Assembly (NCBI RefSeq): GCF_000812665.2
Contig: NZ_CP014327.1
Location: 3,749,501 to 3,813,500 of the forward strand
Length of the DNA: 64,000 nt
Direction: 5' to 3'
Origin: Falsihalocynthiibacter arcticus
Lineage (GTDB): Bacteria > Pseudomonadota > Alphaproteobacteria > Rhodobacterales > Rhodobacteraceae
Part shown: piece after piece, positions 26,045-34,122 of the stretch
Position numbering within the stretch: the first letter of the stretch is position 1
Layout: each line of letters starts with the position of its first letter
The notes under the pieces: generated by a model
Database searches by the model: none
Told to the model about the DNA's origin: nothing
The model's input: the letters and a program-made list of their open reading frames with translations, nothing else
Translations under genes and position numbers: made by a program

Positions 26045-27112
26045 ATGACCGATTTATCGCTTCCCGCTGCGGCGGGTCTGGGAGCTTTTGAGCGCTGGCT
26101 TTCCGTCTGGGTGGCGCTCGCCATCGGCGGCGGGCTGCTTCTGGGCAATCTCTTTCCGGGTCTCTTCTCCTTTCTGGCCTCGCTGGAGGTAGCCTCGGTC
26201 AACCTGCCCGTGGCGGTGCTGATCTGGGCGATGGTCTATCCAATGATGGTCGGCGTGGATTTTGGCGCACTACGCCAAGTCGGGGACAAACCAAAAGGGC
26301 TGGTCGTGACGTTGGTCGTCAACTGGCTAATCAAACCCTTCACGATGGCCGCACTCGGCGTGCTGTTTTTCGAGCATGTCTTCGCGCACCTGATCCCGCC
26401 GGACGACGCGCAGGCCTATCTCGCGGGCGTCATTCTGCTGGGGGCCGCGCCCTGCACCGCGATGGTCTTTGTCTGGTCGAACCTCACGCGCGGCGATGCG
26501 ACCTACACACTGGTGCAGGTCAGCGTAAACGATGTAATCATGGTTTTCGCCTTTGCGCCTATCGTCGCCTTCCTACTTGGTGTGACCGACATCGTCGTGC
26601 CGTGGGATACCCTGCTATTGTCGGTAGGTCTCTACGTCCTGCTGCCGCTGGTGGCTGGATATCTAACGCGCCGAAACCTTGTCGCGAAGGGTGGCGAGGC
26701 AGCGGTAGGTGCATTCAAGTCCCGCGTGCAGCCGTTCTCGATCCTTGGGCTGCTGGTGACGGTCGTGCTGCTGTTCGGTTTTCAGGGTGAGGTTATTCTC
26801 GACCGCCCGCTGGTCATCGCCTTGATCGCAGTGCCGCTGCTGATCCAGTCCTACGGCATCTTTTTCTTGGCTTACGGCGCGGCGCGGGCATGGGGCATCC
26901 CGTTCAACGTGGCAGCGCCCTGCGCCATGATCGGCACGTCCAACTTCTTCGAGTTGGCCGTCGCCGTGGCCATCAGCCTATTCGGGCTGGGGTCCGGAGC
27001 GGCCCTAGCAACTGTCGTCGGGGTCCTCGTGGAAGTGCCGGTGATGCTCTCACTCGTCGCCTTCGCCAACCGGACGCAGCACTGGTTTCCAAAGGAAGGG
27101 GGTAGCTCGTGA
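26045..27112 (+). CDS. arsB: Acr3-type arsenite efflux permease
   Basis: A 355-residue inner-membrane protein with about ten hydrophobic segments, of the Acr3 family. The signature [25 protein letters not shown] (about 140-165) contains the conserved Cys needed for As(III) export, and the C-terminal half has [19 protein letters not shown]. It would extrude arsenite using the proton gradient. A TTG three codons upstream (26036) is an alternative start. Its stop overlaps the GTG start of arsC. It is part of the island's arsenic operon. Confidence 0.92.
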   Translation: MTDLSLPAAAGLGAFERWLSVWVALAIGGGLLLGNLFPGLFSFLASLEVASVNLPVAVLIWAMVYPMMVGVDFGALRQVGDKPKGLVVTLVVNWLIKPFTMAALGVLFFEHVFAHLIPPDDAQAYLAGVILLGAAPCTAMVFVWSNLTRGDATYTLVQVSVNDVIMVFAFAPIVAFLLGVTDIVVPWDTLLLSVGLYVLLPLVAGYLTRRNLVAKGGEAAVGAFKSRVQPFSILGLLVTVVLLFGFQGEVILDRPLVIALIAVPLLIQSYGIFFLAYGAARAWGIPFNVAAPCAMIGTSNFFELAVAVAISLFGLGSGAALATVVGVLVEVPVMLSLVAFANRTQHWFPKEGGSS

Positions 27113-27531
27113 GCATCGTCATCCACCATAACCCCGACTGCGGCACCTCGCGCAACGTGCTGGCGATCATCGAGGCGGCGGGCGAGACCCCCGTGGTCAT
27201 CGAATATCTTCAAACCGGCTGGACCCGTCCGCAGCTTCTGGCGCTATTCGCTGCTGCCGGTCTGACGCCCCGCACCGCCCTGCGGACGACGAAATCCCCA
27301 GCGGAGGAACTGGGGCTGCTCGATTCTTCCGTGGACGACGAGACGCTGCTCGCGGCAATGCTGGAGCACCCCGTTCTGGTCAACCGTCCTATCGTCTGCT
27401 CATCCAAGGGCGTCCGGATGTGCCGCCCGAGCGAGACCGTGCTGGATCTTCTCGACCGCCTGCCACTCGGCCCGATGTCGAAAGAGGGCGGCACACCGCT
27501 GATTGACGAGGAAGGACACCGCCTTGGCTGA
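27109..27531 (+). CDS. arsC: Arsenate reductase, glutaredoxin-dependent
   Basis: A 140-residue ArsC of the E. coli R773 type. The catalytic Cys is in [10 protein letters not shown] (residue 11), followed by [11 protein letters not shown] and the conserved [19 protein letters not shown] segment with arginines that hold arsenate. It reduces arsenate to arsenite for export by Acr3. GTG is the start codon; it overlaps the acr3 stop and follows a GGAAGGGGG site. The C-terminus has an extra 25 residues after [10 protein letters not shown], common in ArsC. Confidence 0.93.
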   Translation: MSIVIHHNPDCGTSRNVLAIIEAAGETPVVIEYLQTGWTRPQLLALFAAAGLTPRTALRTTKSPAEELGLLDSSVDDETLLAAMLEHPVLVNRPIVCSSKGVRMCRPSETVLDLLDRLPLGPMSKEGGTPLIDEEGHRLG

Positions 27532-28234
27532 TACACCTAACCTCGAAGAAACCCATTTCCAAGCCATCGATACGGATCGCCTGTTTGCACCGGCGCGGGC
27601 GACGCACGCCCCGCGCATCCTGCTGCTTTACGGATCGCTCCGGGACCGCTCATTCAGCCGACTGATGACCGAGGAGGCCGCCCGCGTCCTGACGCGATTG
27701 GGGGCCAAGACGCGAACCTATTGCCCGTCCGGTCTTCCACTGCCGGACGACGCGGAGGCCGATCACCCTAAGGTGAAAGAGCTACGCGATCTCGTCACCT
27801 GGTCCGAGGGCATGGTCTGGTGTTCGCCCGAACGGCACGGCGCGATGACCGGCATCATAAAAACGCAGATGGACTGGATACCGCTGTCACTCGGCGGCGT
27901 GCGCCCAACACAAGGCAAGACGCTGGCCGTCATGCAGGTCAGCGGCGGCTCGCAGAGCTTCAACGCCGTGAACCAACTCCGTATCCTCGGCCGCTGGATG
28001 CGCCTGCTGACCATCCCGAACCAGTCCTCCACCCCGAAGGCGTTCCTAGAGTTTGACGAGGCGGGCCGCATGAAACCCTCGCCGTTCTATGACCGGATGG
28101 TCGATGTCATGGAAGAGTTGATGAAGTTCACGCTGCTCACTCGCGACAATAAGGATTGTCTACTCGACCGCTATAGCGAGCGTAAGGAAAGCGCAGCAGA
28201 GCTATCCAAGCGAGTAAACCAGAAATCTATATAA
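27524..28234 (+). CDS. arsH: ArsH NADPH-dependent FMN reductase
   Basis: A 236-residue flavoprotein of the ArsH family, which oxidises trivalent organoarsenicals and protects against oxidative stress. The phosphate-binding loop is [13 protein letters not shown] (about 36-48), and [28 protein letters not shown] is the ArsH signature. The TTG at 27524, preceded by GAGGAAGGA, gives [13 protein letters not shown], the usual ArsH N-terminus; it overlaps the arsC stop by eight bases. It is the last gene of the operon. Confidence 0.92.
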   Translation: MADTPNLEETHFQAIDTDRLFAPARATHAPRILLLYGSLRDRSFSRLMTEEAARVLTRLGAKTRTYCPSGLPLPDDAEADHPKVKELRDLVTWSEGMVWCSPERHGAMTGIIKTQMDWIPLSLGGVRPTQGKTLAVMQVSGGSQSFNAVNQLRILGRWMRLLTIPNQSSTPKAFLEFDEAGRMKPSPFYDRMVDVMEELMKFTLLTRDNKDCLLDRYSERKESAAELSKRVNQKSI

Positions 28235-28487
28235 TTGAAGGCTTCAGTCAAAGTCGAGCCGCCCCTCCCAATTCACGCGTGGTCTTCTAAAAAACCACCG
28301 CTTGTTGAAGGGCTCGCCAGACTGGACGTCGGCCCACTTGCCGCGAATGGCAGCTATTGGCAACTCCGAGCCCACTTCGACCGATGCTGCGCATTGCATG
28401 AAGGTCCGCTACGCGCGTCCATAATGTCCGATTCTGCTAGAGAACGAGACTTCTCACCACTCGGTTATCACTTTTAAATTTTGCTCC
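28235..28487. other. Gene-free stretch after ars operon
   Basis: About 250 bases between converging genes. An 80-codon frame exists here but has no ribosome binding site or family resemblance. Its GC-poor end has no clear terminator. Confidence 0.4.
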
Positions 28488-28873
28488 TCAGGCGTCGTCA
28501 TCCTCTACTTCAAAAACTTCCAACGCGGCGTTCAGCGCATTGATCGCCGAAGGGAAGCCACCATAGAGCGCCATCTGCCAAATGACTTCTGCGATTTCTT
28601 CCTGTGATAACCCGGCTTTGCGCCCGCCCGTGATATTGACCATCAGTTGTGGCCTTGTCTGACCACCCAATGCAGCCAAAGCGGCGATTGTCGCCAAATA
28701 CCGGTCACGTAAGGATAACCCAGGCCGAGCATATTGGCGACCGTATGCAAAGTCGACGACCCCCTCGGCCATACCGGGGAGCAGGTGGCCGTAACGCGCG
28801 TTCAGCGCGTCTTCCATCCTGGGTTCAAACGTTCAGAAAGTTCTCTACCTGTTTGTGTTGTATTCTTCGCCAT
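28488..28873 (-). pseudogene. Carboxymuconolactone decarboxylase family gene with frameshift
   Basis: The main frame from 28817 encodes [27 protein letters not shown] and a CMD-like helix with [29 protein letters not shown]. Just upstream, in another frame, an ATG at 28873 with an AGGAAG site starts [18 protein letters not shown], a normal N-terminus for this family. Restoring one base near 28820 (in AACCCAGGATGG) joins the two. The family usually has CxxC or C-x-x-H; here the pair is absent. CMD proteins are small helical oligomers; some act on protocatechuate products and many are of unknown role. It is probably inactive, or starts at 28817 with a shortened N-terminus. Confidence 0.7.
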
Positions 28874-28912
28874 GGTGCTTCCTACTTTCGATAGTTTGTT
28901 TCGTGCCAACGA

Positions 28913-29827
28913 TTAAGAGCCTGTCATTTGAAATTCAGGGACATCCCGAAATTGGCGCACAAGGAAATCAATGAACGCACGTATTTTTGGAGCGAGGTTA
29001 CGTTTGTCTGCAAACATGATGGCAATATCAGTACTTGGAGGCGCGTATTCCGGCAAAACATGAACCAATTCACCCGAATGGAACTTTCGGTCCGTCAAGT
29101 AACAGGGGAGCCGCGCAATGCCGATCCCTGCAAGCGCCGCGCGATAGATAACGTCGGTGCTGTTTCCCTCGAAACGACCTTTTGCCTCAAAGCCTTGGCC
29201 GTTGAAGGGGTCAGAGTCGTCCCAAGAATTCCGATTACTGTTTCCAGCAATCCTAAGACAATTGTGCTGTCTTAACTCTTCGAAATTTTTGGGGTTTCCC
29301 CTCCGTTCCAGATAGGTAGGTGAAGCACACAAGACCCGACGGCTTTGCATGATGCGACGAACCATGATGTCAGGGATTTTGCGCTGTTCGGCGAAACATA
29401 TGGTGGCGTCAAAGCCCTCGCTCTGCAAATCGACAACGCGATCTGTGAGCTCCAAGGACACCTGAACATCAGGGTTTTCCTCGAGAAATGCAGGCAAAAC
29501 TGGGATCAATTGAGACTTACCAAACGCAACACTTGATGCGATTTTGAGCATCCCACGCGGGATACCATCCAAGTTCAGGATTAGCGCCTCAGCCTCCTTG
29601 TACTTTTCCGCCATGGCTTTGCACTTTTCGTAGAATTCCTGGCCTTCTTGCGTCGGAGAGACGCCTGTTCTGGTCCGATTAAGCAAACGGTAGTGAACCT
29701 GATCTTCAAGCAGACCAATTTGTTTACTGACCGCAGAGGGTGTCTGTCCAATCGTTCGTGCCGCAGCCGAAATGCTGCCGCGTTCGACAACAGTCGCAAA
29801 GGTCAACATCTGCGCAGAAATATCCAT
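28913..29827 (-). CDS. LysR-family transcriptional regulator
   Basis: A 304-residue LysR protein starting MDISAQMLTFATVVERGSISAAARTIGQTPSAVSKQIGLLE, a clean winged helix-turn-helix, then an effector-binding domain from about residue 90. It belongs to the large LTTR branch with VRRIMQSRRVLCASPTYLERRG. It lies 39 bases after the start side of the broken CMD gene, with the same orientation, and is divergent from the DUF1127 gene at 29959. The CMD gene downstream could have been a target. Confidence 0.92.
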   Translation of the reverse strand: MDISAQMLTFATVVERGSISAAARTIGQTPSAVSKQIGLLEDQVHYRLLNRTRTGVSPTQEGQEFYEKCKAMAEKYKEAEALILNLDGIPRGMLKIASSVAFGKSQLIPVLPAFLEENPDVQVSLELTDRVVDLQSEGFDATICFAEQRKIPDIMVRRIMQSRRVLCASPTYLERRGNPKNFEELRQHNCLRIAGNSNRNSWDDSDPFNGQGFEAKGRFEGNSTDVIYRAALAGIGIARLPCYLTDRKFHSGELVHVLPEYAPPSTDIAIMFADKRNLAPKIRAFIDFLVRQFRDVPEFQMTGS

Positions 29828-29958
29828 TATACATCACTTCCCTGTGCCTATCCGGAACAGGCCCTTTGCCAAATTGCCTAATTGTGAGCGCTACCAAATA
29901 CTCGTATCTCTGCAGTGCAGCATAAATACTGCATCGCAGCAATGAACGAGGACATATC

Positions 29959-30183
29959 ATGGCAGTTACCCGATCAAACTCTGGGCTAGACGTCGTTTTA
30001 GATGCTGGCCGCACAATTTTTCATCAAAAGCGTGATCAAATCCGACAGGCGCTGGCCAAGCGTAAGGTCTATCGCGCCACGTTTTCAGAACTCGCGGCGC
30101 TCACGGACCGTGATCTGAGAGATCTGGGCATACCGCGCAGCAACATCAAGAGATTGGCTATGGAGGCCGTTTATGACTGTTAA
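29959..30183 (+). CDS. DUF1127 protein
   Basis: A 74-residue protein whose C-terminal half, RATFSELAALTDRDLRDLGIPRSNIKRLA, is the DUF1127 (YjiS-like) motif of about 30 residues. In alphaproteobacteria small DUF1127 proteins are arginine-rich RNA-interacting regulators linked to sRNA turnover and phosphate or stress physiology. No signal peptide is present. It overlaps the next small gene by 11 bases. Confidence 0.88.
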   Translation: MAVTRSNSGLDVVLDAGRTIFHQKRDQIRQALAKRKVYRATFSELAALTDRDLRDLGIPRSNIKRLAMEAVYDC

Positions 30184-30430
30184 CTCACATACGGCTGGGC
30201 CTGAAGGCCGTCATGCCGTCACCGCTACAATCTCTTTGTCAAAGATGGCGCATGGCTTTGTTTCAATACTGGCGCCGATTGGGGCCAAAGCACATTCCGT
30301 ACTGAAATCCCTTCAAATGGCCAGGATGCTGTCCACCCTCGCGAACATGAGCGACCATCAGCTTGCCCAGATTGGTATCCGGCGCTCTGACATACCCAAG
30401 TATGCAGAAACACTGATGGCTGAGGAATAA
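30173..30430 (+). CDS. Second DUF1127-like protein
   Basis: An 85-residue protein whose C-terminus LQMARMLSTLANMSDHQLAQIGIRRSDIPKYAETL is a DUF1127 motif in weaker form (the L-x-x-L-x-D-x-x-L-x-x-I-G-I-x-R-x-x-I pattern). The start overlaps the upstream DUF1127 gene, implying translational coupling of two related proteins. Confidence 0.82.
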   Translation: MTVNSHTAGPEGRHAVTATISLSKMAHGFVSILAPIGAKAHSVLKSLQMARMLSTLANMSDHQLAQIGIRRSDIPKYAETLMAEE

Positions 30431-30945
30431 ATAACAGGCCGATCGGTCTGAGAAATACACGAAAAGTGCTGGTTCTCGCTCCTCCCAGAGTAAGCCAGCA
30501 CGAGCGGCGGCGGCAACAAAACCAACAGGGAGCGCCAATGCACAGGGCCAGCATCTTCACCTCCTCCCGAAGAAGCTGGCCCAAACTTTTGGGCAGACGG
30601 GAGGCTCAAGCAATGCGTCTCAACAGACATCCTCAGGATACTCGAAGCGCGGCGCTTGCATCACAGACAACGCGCCGCATAATGCAATCAACCAGATGAG
30701 CCGAACTCTCTCTTAGATTAAGCCGCAATTGGTTCCAAAAACCCTGACGACGGACAATTTCCGAGCATCGTCTTGGACCTTTTAAGCAGTGTCAAAAGGC
30801 AACTCAGGAACCTTAGCTGCTTAGTTGCGTCACCAATTTGCATCCTCTATAAAGTGCTACATCATACTGTGGCATCACCCACGGTTACGTTACGATCATA
30901 TCTTTACTTTTCAATGACTTACAACGACATCGAAGATGGCTCCGC
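30431..30945. other. Gene-poor island end
   Basis: About 515 bases between the last cargo gene and the tRNA repeat. A 77-codon frame at 30466-30699 has no family resemblance. The block contains the second 79-bp IS remnant and then AT-richer sequence leading to the attachment repeat. Confidence 0.5.
30680..30758 (+). repeat. IS right-end remnant, copy 2 (79 bp)
   Basis: Nearly identical, in the same orientation, to 16427-16505; one substitution is visible (TTAGATTAAG against TTAGTTTAAG). It ends with the IS tip CCTGACGACGGACA. Both remnants lack the rest of the element. Confidence 0.6.
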
Positions 30946-30963
30946 CCCCTACCGTCGGAGCCA
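30946..30963 (+). repeat. Attachment-site repeat attR (tRNA-Asn 3' end)
   Basis: Exact 18-base copy of the tRNA-Asn 3' end at 449-466. The surrounding TGGCTCCG (30937-30944) pairs with CGGAGCCA (30956-30963), forming a hairpin followed by a T-rich run (CTCTTTTTT), so it may also terminate transcription. It marks the right end of the island and lies 195 bases before another integrase gene. Confidence 0.8.
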
Positions 30964-31157
30964 ACAAACCCCTCTTTTTTAGATAAAAACAACTAAAATA
31001 AGGGTTTTTGGCCGTTTATGAACCAGTTTGCGAACCGGTTGCGTACCAGTTCCGTCACAATCGAACCTTTTTCTGTCGCGAACAGGCAAACGCCCCTCAC
31101 TCTTTCTGTTGATTCTGGTTACTTCAGAGACCAAGAGCCAGAGAGAGATTTCATCCA

Positions 31158-32456
31158 ATGACCACCGCACCAGCCGTTACGGGTAAAAATAAGCTCCCAA
31201 AGTACGTTAGACAGCGCAGTTGGGGTGCGTACCAGTACAAACGGGACGTCCCAAAGCACTTACGCGTCAAAGCGGGTAAGGCCACTGTGTACCATGCGCT
31301 GGGCACGACCTTCATGGAGATGGTCAAAAACCTCCCCACCATCGACCAACAGGTTGTGACCTACTTTGCGTCCCTGGAGGCTGAGAACTCAAGAACCCGT
31401 ACCCTTGCCATTGTGAAGTCCCACTTTGGAGAACAGGCCGCACAGCAACTTGATGCAGGTCAGTTGAACACCAATCTTATTGCAGGGCTTTGGGATTTAG
31501 CGGGCCGACTTGAAGAGGAAGTTGAGCCTGATGTCTACAGCAACCTCCTTGGGGCCAGTGTTCCAGTCGAGATCATCACCCTGCAAACGGCCTTTGATCT
31601 GTATGGGGCGTACAAGGATGCCGATCAGGACAAGAAGCTCAAGAACGCTCTGTCAAAGGTACAGGCCGACCTCAAAGCCTCCATCGGGGCGGTCAAACTC
31701 AAGGAGGTTGCTTTGGCTGACCTCCGTCGAGAAGATGCCCTCCTCTATCGGAATTATCTGCTTGCGCGCATTTCCCCCAACAGTGTCTCCCGGTACATCA
31801 ACGTTGTCAGGGCGGTAGTGAACCATGCCATTCAAGAGCGTGGGATTGTAGCGATCAACCCGTTCCACAACTTGAAGGTCAAAGGCGCAGGACAGTCCGC
31901 CAAGGACCGCCTCCCTCTGTCAGCTGAGGAAGCAGAAGGCGGTTTGGTTACTATGGGCAGCCAAGAGGACCACCAAGCCATCTATCTGACCCTCTGGGAC
32001 ACAGGAGCACGGTTGAATGAGGTCACAGGGATTGTGGTTGACGACATTGACCTTCAAAATCGCAGTCTGAGCATCCGACCGAACAGCATCAGAGCACTCA
32101 AAACAGCCTCCAGTGAACGCCTCATCCCCCTGTCCTCCAGGGCCGTGAAAGCCCTCACAAACCTCTGCTTTGGCAAGGAGGGTGATGATCCTGTCTTCCC
32201 CCGCTACGGTCGCCCCAACGGCAATACAGCAGCGTCGGCAGCCATGATGAAGAAGTTGCGCAAACAGATCACCGACCCCAAGAAATCCCTGCACAGTCTC
32301 CGCCACAAGAAGAAGGATGACCTGCGTAACGTTGGCTGTCCCGAAGAAATCAGCAAGGTGATCCTTGGCCACAGTAGCCAGGAAGCCGCTACGCGGTATG
32401 GTGCAGGGTATCGCCTAGAGGTTCTTAGAGAGTGGATGGAAAAATCTTACCAATAG
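31158..32456 (+). CDS. Tyrosine recombinase (second integrase at the tRNA-Asn locus)
   Basis: A 432-residue phage-type integrase. The N-terminus YVRQRSWGAYQYKRDVPKHLR is the arm-binding segment; a SAM-like core-binding domain follows. Catalytic residues are Arg in WDTGARLNEVTG (about residue 280), HSLRHKKKD (about 378-381), ILGHSS (about 404) and Tyr in TRYGAGY (about 412). It starts 195 bases after the tRNA 3'-end repeat, in the same orientation as the first integrase relative to the tRNA, which suggests a second element inserted at the same site. A short degraded relative is present at 40271-40382. Confidence 0.92.
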   Translation: MTTAPAVTGKNKLPKYVRQRSWGAYQYKRDVPKHLRVKAGKATVYHALGTTFMEMVKNLPTIDQQVVTYFASLEAENSRTRTLAIVKSHFGEQAAQQLDAGQLNTNLIAGLWDLAGRLEEEVEPDVYSNLLGASVPVEIITLQTAFDLYGAYKDADQDKKLKNALSKVQADLKASIGAVKLKEVALADLRREDALLYRNYLLARISPNSVSRYINVVRAVVNHAIQERGIVAINPFHNLKVKGAGQSAKDRLPLSAEEAEGGLVTMGSQEDHQAIYLTLWDTGARLNEVTGIVVDDIDLQNRSLSIRPNSIRALKTASSERLIPLSSRAVKALTNLCFGKEGDDPVFPRYGRPNGNTAASAAMMKKLRKQITDPKKSLHSLRHKKKDDLRNVGCPEEISKVILGHSSQEAATRYGAGYRLEVLREWMEKSYQ

Positions 32457-32489
32457 CCAAGCCAGTGATCAATAGGGCTTGCTCCAGAG

Positions 32490-32708
32490 GCATCGATTGA
32501 GAGCTCCAAAATATCAGCAAATATCTTTGGTCACTGATAGCTAGGCTTGATAATCATAGGGCTAATTATTGATGATCAGATAGTATTTATCATTAATAAT
32601 CATATAGTTAAATAAGTAGTATTAGATAAATAATAGGGTCCAGTAAGGTGTCCTATTAGATTAACTATAGGGTCTCCCCCTCCTCATATATGGGACCCGT
32701 ATGGGAGC
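32490..32708 (+). repeat. AT-rich non-coding block, copy 1
   Basis: From about 32490 to 32708 the sequence matches 56852-57067. The first bases equal the last codons of the polymerase-like gene of that copy. Then comes an AT-rich core and a highly conserved end: GTGTCCTATTAGATTAAC and ATAGGGTCTCCCCCTCCTCA, then ATATATGGGACCCGTATGGGA. ATAGGGTC recurs within the block. No coding capacity is present. An origin, regulatory region or recombination site is possible. Confidence 0.75.
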
Positions 32709-32723
32709 GCGGATATTTAGGGG

Positions 32724-33359
32724 CTAATCTGCAGATGAAGCGGAACTTGACCGTCTCTCATAACCGGATAAATTTACCAAACCCGCAAGTGTTTCTGCCG
32801 GTGTGTAAATGTGCTTCATCCCAAGGCGCGAAAGTACTTCAGAATTCTTTTGAAAATCCCGGGTGTTATTGGTCACAAAAACATCCCGGCTATCATGGAT
32901 GTGCGAGTATGCCGAGATTACATCGCACCAAGTATTCCTCCACTTTGACAGTGGAGCGGACTGGATTGCATCGTCAGTCATACGAGTCCCAGAAGGGAGA
33001 TGTTCTGATGGATCCCTTGGGACCTTGGAAGCGATCGCACTCCAAAGCGCATCCATATCGCTTTCGAACTTCTCACCGTCGCCCACAAAATAACAGAAGT
33101 CCCAATAGCTTAATCCAATAATTCCGGGCATTGGAACTATGGGCAAATCCTGCCAACCGAGTGCTGAGACTTTGTTTTGAAAAAATTTGGCGTTGCCAGG
33201 AAACTGTTTTGATTTCGAGTTTTCAGATGCCGAAGCCGCCAAGAGCGCAACCTCAAACTGCCCTTTCCTATGGCAATTTATCAAATCGATCACATGAGCA
33301 GCTTGAGGGCGGTCTTCCTCAACTTCGATAACGCAATTCCAATCAAGTGTAAGCTTCAT
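32724..33359 (-). CDS. PIN-domain-like protein (element cargo)
   Basis: A 211-residue protein that begins MKLTLDWNCVIEVEE, like the first acidic site of PIN-fold nucleases, and later has HIHDSRDVFVTNNTRDF, which resembles the second and third acidic positions (D-x-F-V-T-x-x-x-x-D-F). Central conserved acids are less clear. PIN proteins cleave RNA, often as toxins or as antiviral effectors. No antitoxin gene is next to it. It lies in the position that in the 57-kb copy of the element is held by an unrelated secreted protein, so it is interpreted as exchangeable cargo. Confidence 0.6.
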   Translation of the reverse strand: MKLTLDWNCVIEVEEDRPQAAHVIDLINCHRKGQFEVALLAASASENSKSKQFPGNAKFFQNKVSALGWQDLPIVPMPGIIGLSYWDFCYFVGDGEKFESDMDALWSAIASKVPRDPSEHLPSGTRMTDDAIQSAPLSKWRNTWCDVISAYSHIHDSRDVFVTNNTRDFQKNSEVLSRLGMKHIYTPAETLAGLVNLSGYERRSSSASSAD

Positions 33360-33578
33360 TTACTGCGACCTACCTCTACCGGACCCTTACCACGCTATCA
33401 GAAAGCCAGCTGACGGTCCAGCCGTAGATACTGTTCACAAAGTGTTCGAAGCTGCCGTTCGCTACACATCCCACACATGATTGCCTTGAACCTCGCGCAT
33501 CGAAACCCCGGCCAACCATCCATAAAAACTGAGCAACATCAAGCATCTATATAAAAAACCTCATGGAGATTTATATAG

Positions 33579-33815
33579 ATGCTCTCGACCTTCACCCTCC
33601 TCACCTTAGGAAGCACTGCCTTCCGCCTTGGCCTCAATCGGGGCCTCAAGACCAAAACCGACTATCGCATAAGTGTCCCGCAAATCCTGGTGGGGGCCTT
33701 GATCGTGCTGGCGGGACTGCCTGACATCCTCAAGCCCATTCCCTACCCGCTCCCTCTCAGCCTGACCCTGGGGTTCTTCCTCCCAGATCTCTTGCTTCGG
33801 AGGGTTACCCAATGA
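33579..33815 (+). CDS. Element-conserved small membrane protein (78 residues)
   Basis: A hydrophobic 78-residue protein with two or three predicted membrane segments: residues 1-17, ILVGALIVLAGLPDIL (about 36-51) and LSLTLGFFLPDLLL (about 59-72), split by a basic loop RGLKTKTDYR. No family is recognised. Copies with the same upstream 80 bases (ending TGGAGATTTATATAG before the ATG) lie at 16181, 36365 and 58241. It has a GGAG site and overlaps the next gene by ATGA. Conservation of gene, leader and order in several copies argues that it is a real element function. Confidence 0.75.
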   Translation: MLSTFTLLTLGSTAFRLGLNRGLKTKTDYRISVPQILVGALIVLAGLPDILKPIPYPLPLSLTLGFFLPDLLLRRVTQ

Positions 33816-34021
33816 CAACCAGCACCCCACCATCCCTGCCCCTCCAAAGCGGAATGCGTGTTGTGATTGCCGCCTTCGATGACATCCCTGAGCATCTGTT
33901 CTTGGTGTCAGAGGTGCATGATGACTGCGTTGGGGGCGTTGCTCTTACGGGCCCACTTGAGGGTTCTTATGGCGAACCCGATTTGGACCTCGTCTTGCGC
34001 ATTGTACCTGACGACCACTGA
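33812..34021 (+). CDS. Element-conserved small acidic protein (69 residues)
   Basis: A 69-residue protein, not recognised, with a beta-rich pattern GMRVVIAAFDDIPEHLFLVSEVHDDCVGGVAL and an acidic C-terminus. Its ATG overlaps the stop of the membrane-protein gene, so the two are translationally coupled. The same pair is present at 58474, where this gene is cut off after about 45 codons. It might modulate the partner or the integrase (it lies 100 bases upstream of the integrase). Confidence 0.7.
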   Translation: MTTSTPPSLPLQSGMRVVIAAFDDIPEHLFLVSEVHDDCVGGVALTGPLEGSYGEPDLDLVLRIVPDDH

Positions 34022-34122
34022 CCTTCCGCAAGGAACAGGAATAACCAAGTAAGCCGTTGTTCCACCTCAAAAAACCTCAACTTTCACCCAAAAGGGGGCC
34101 TATGCCCCCAGAAGGATACCCC

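Noticed and set aside
28235-28477. An 80-codon frame after arsH.
   Set aside because: No start signal, no family resemblance; looks like intergenic sequence read by chance.
30466-30699. A 77-codon plus-strand frame in the island end.
   Set aside because: Arg/Gln-rich composition, no ribosome binding site, no family resemblance, and it runs into an IS remnant.
32490-32708. Direct repeats in the AT-rich block considered as a CRISPR array.
   Set aside because: Repeats are short, irregular and without equal spacers; no cas genes anywhere in the window.
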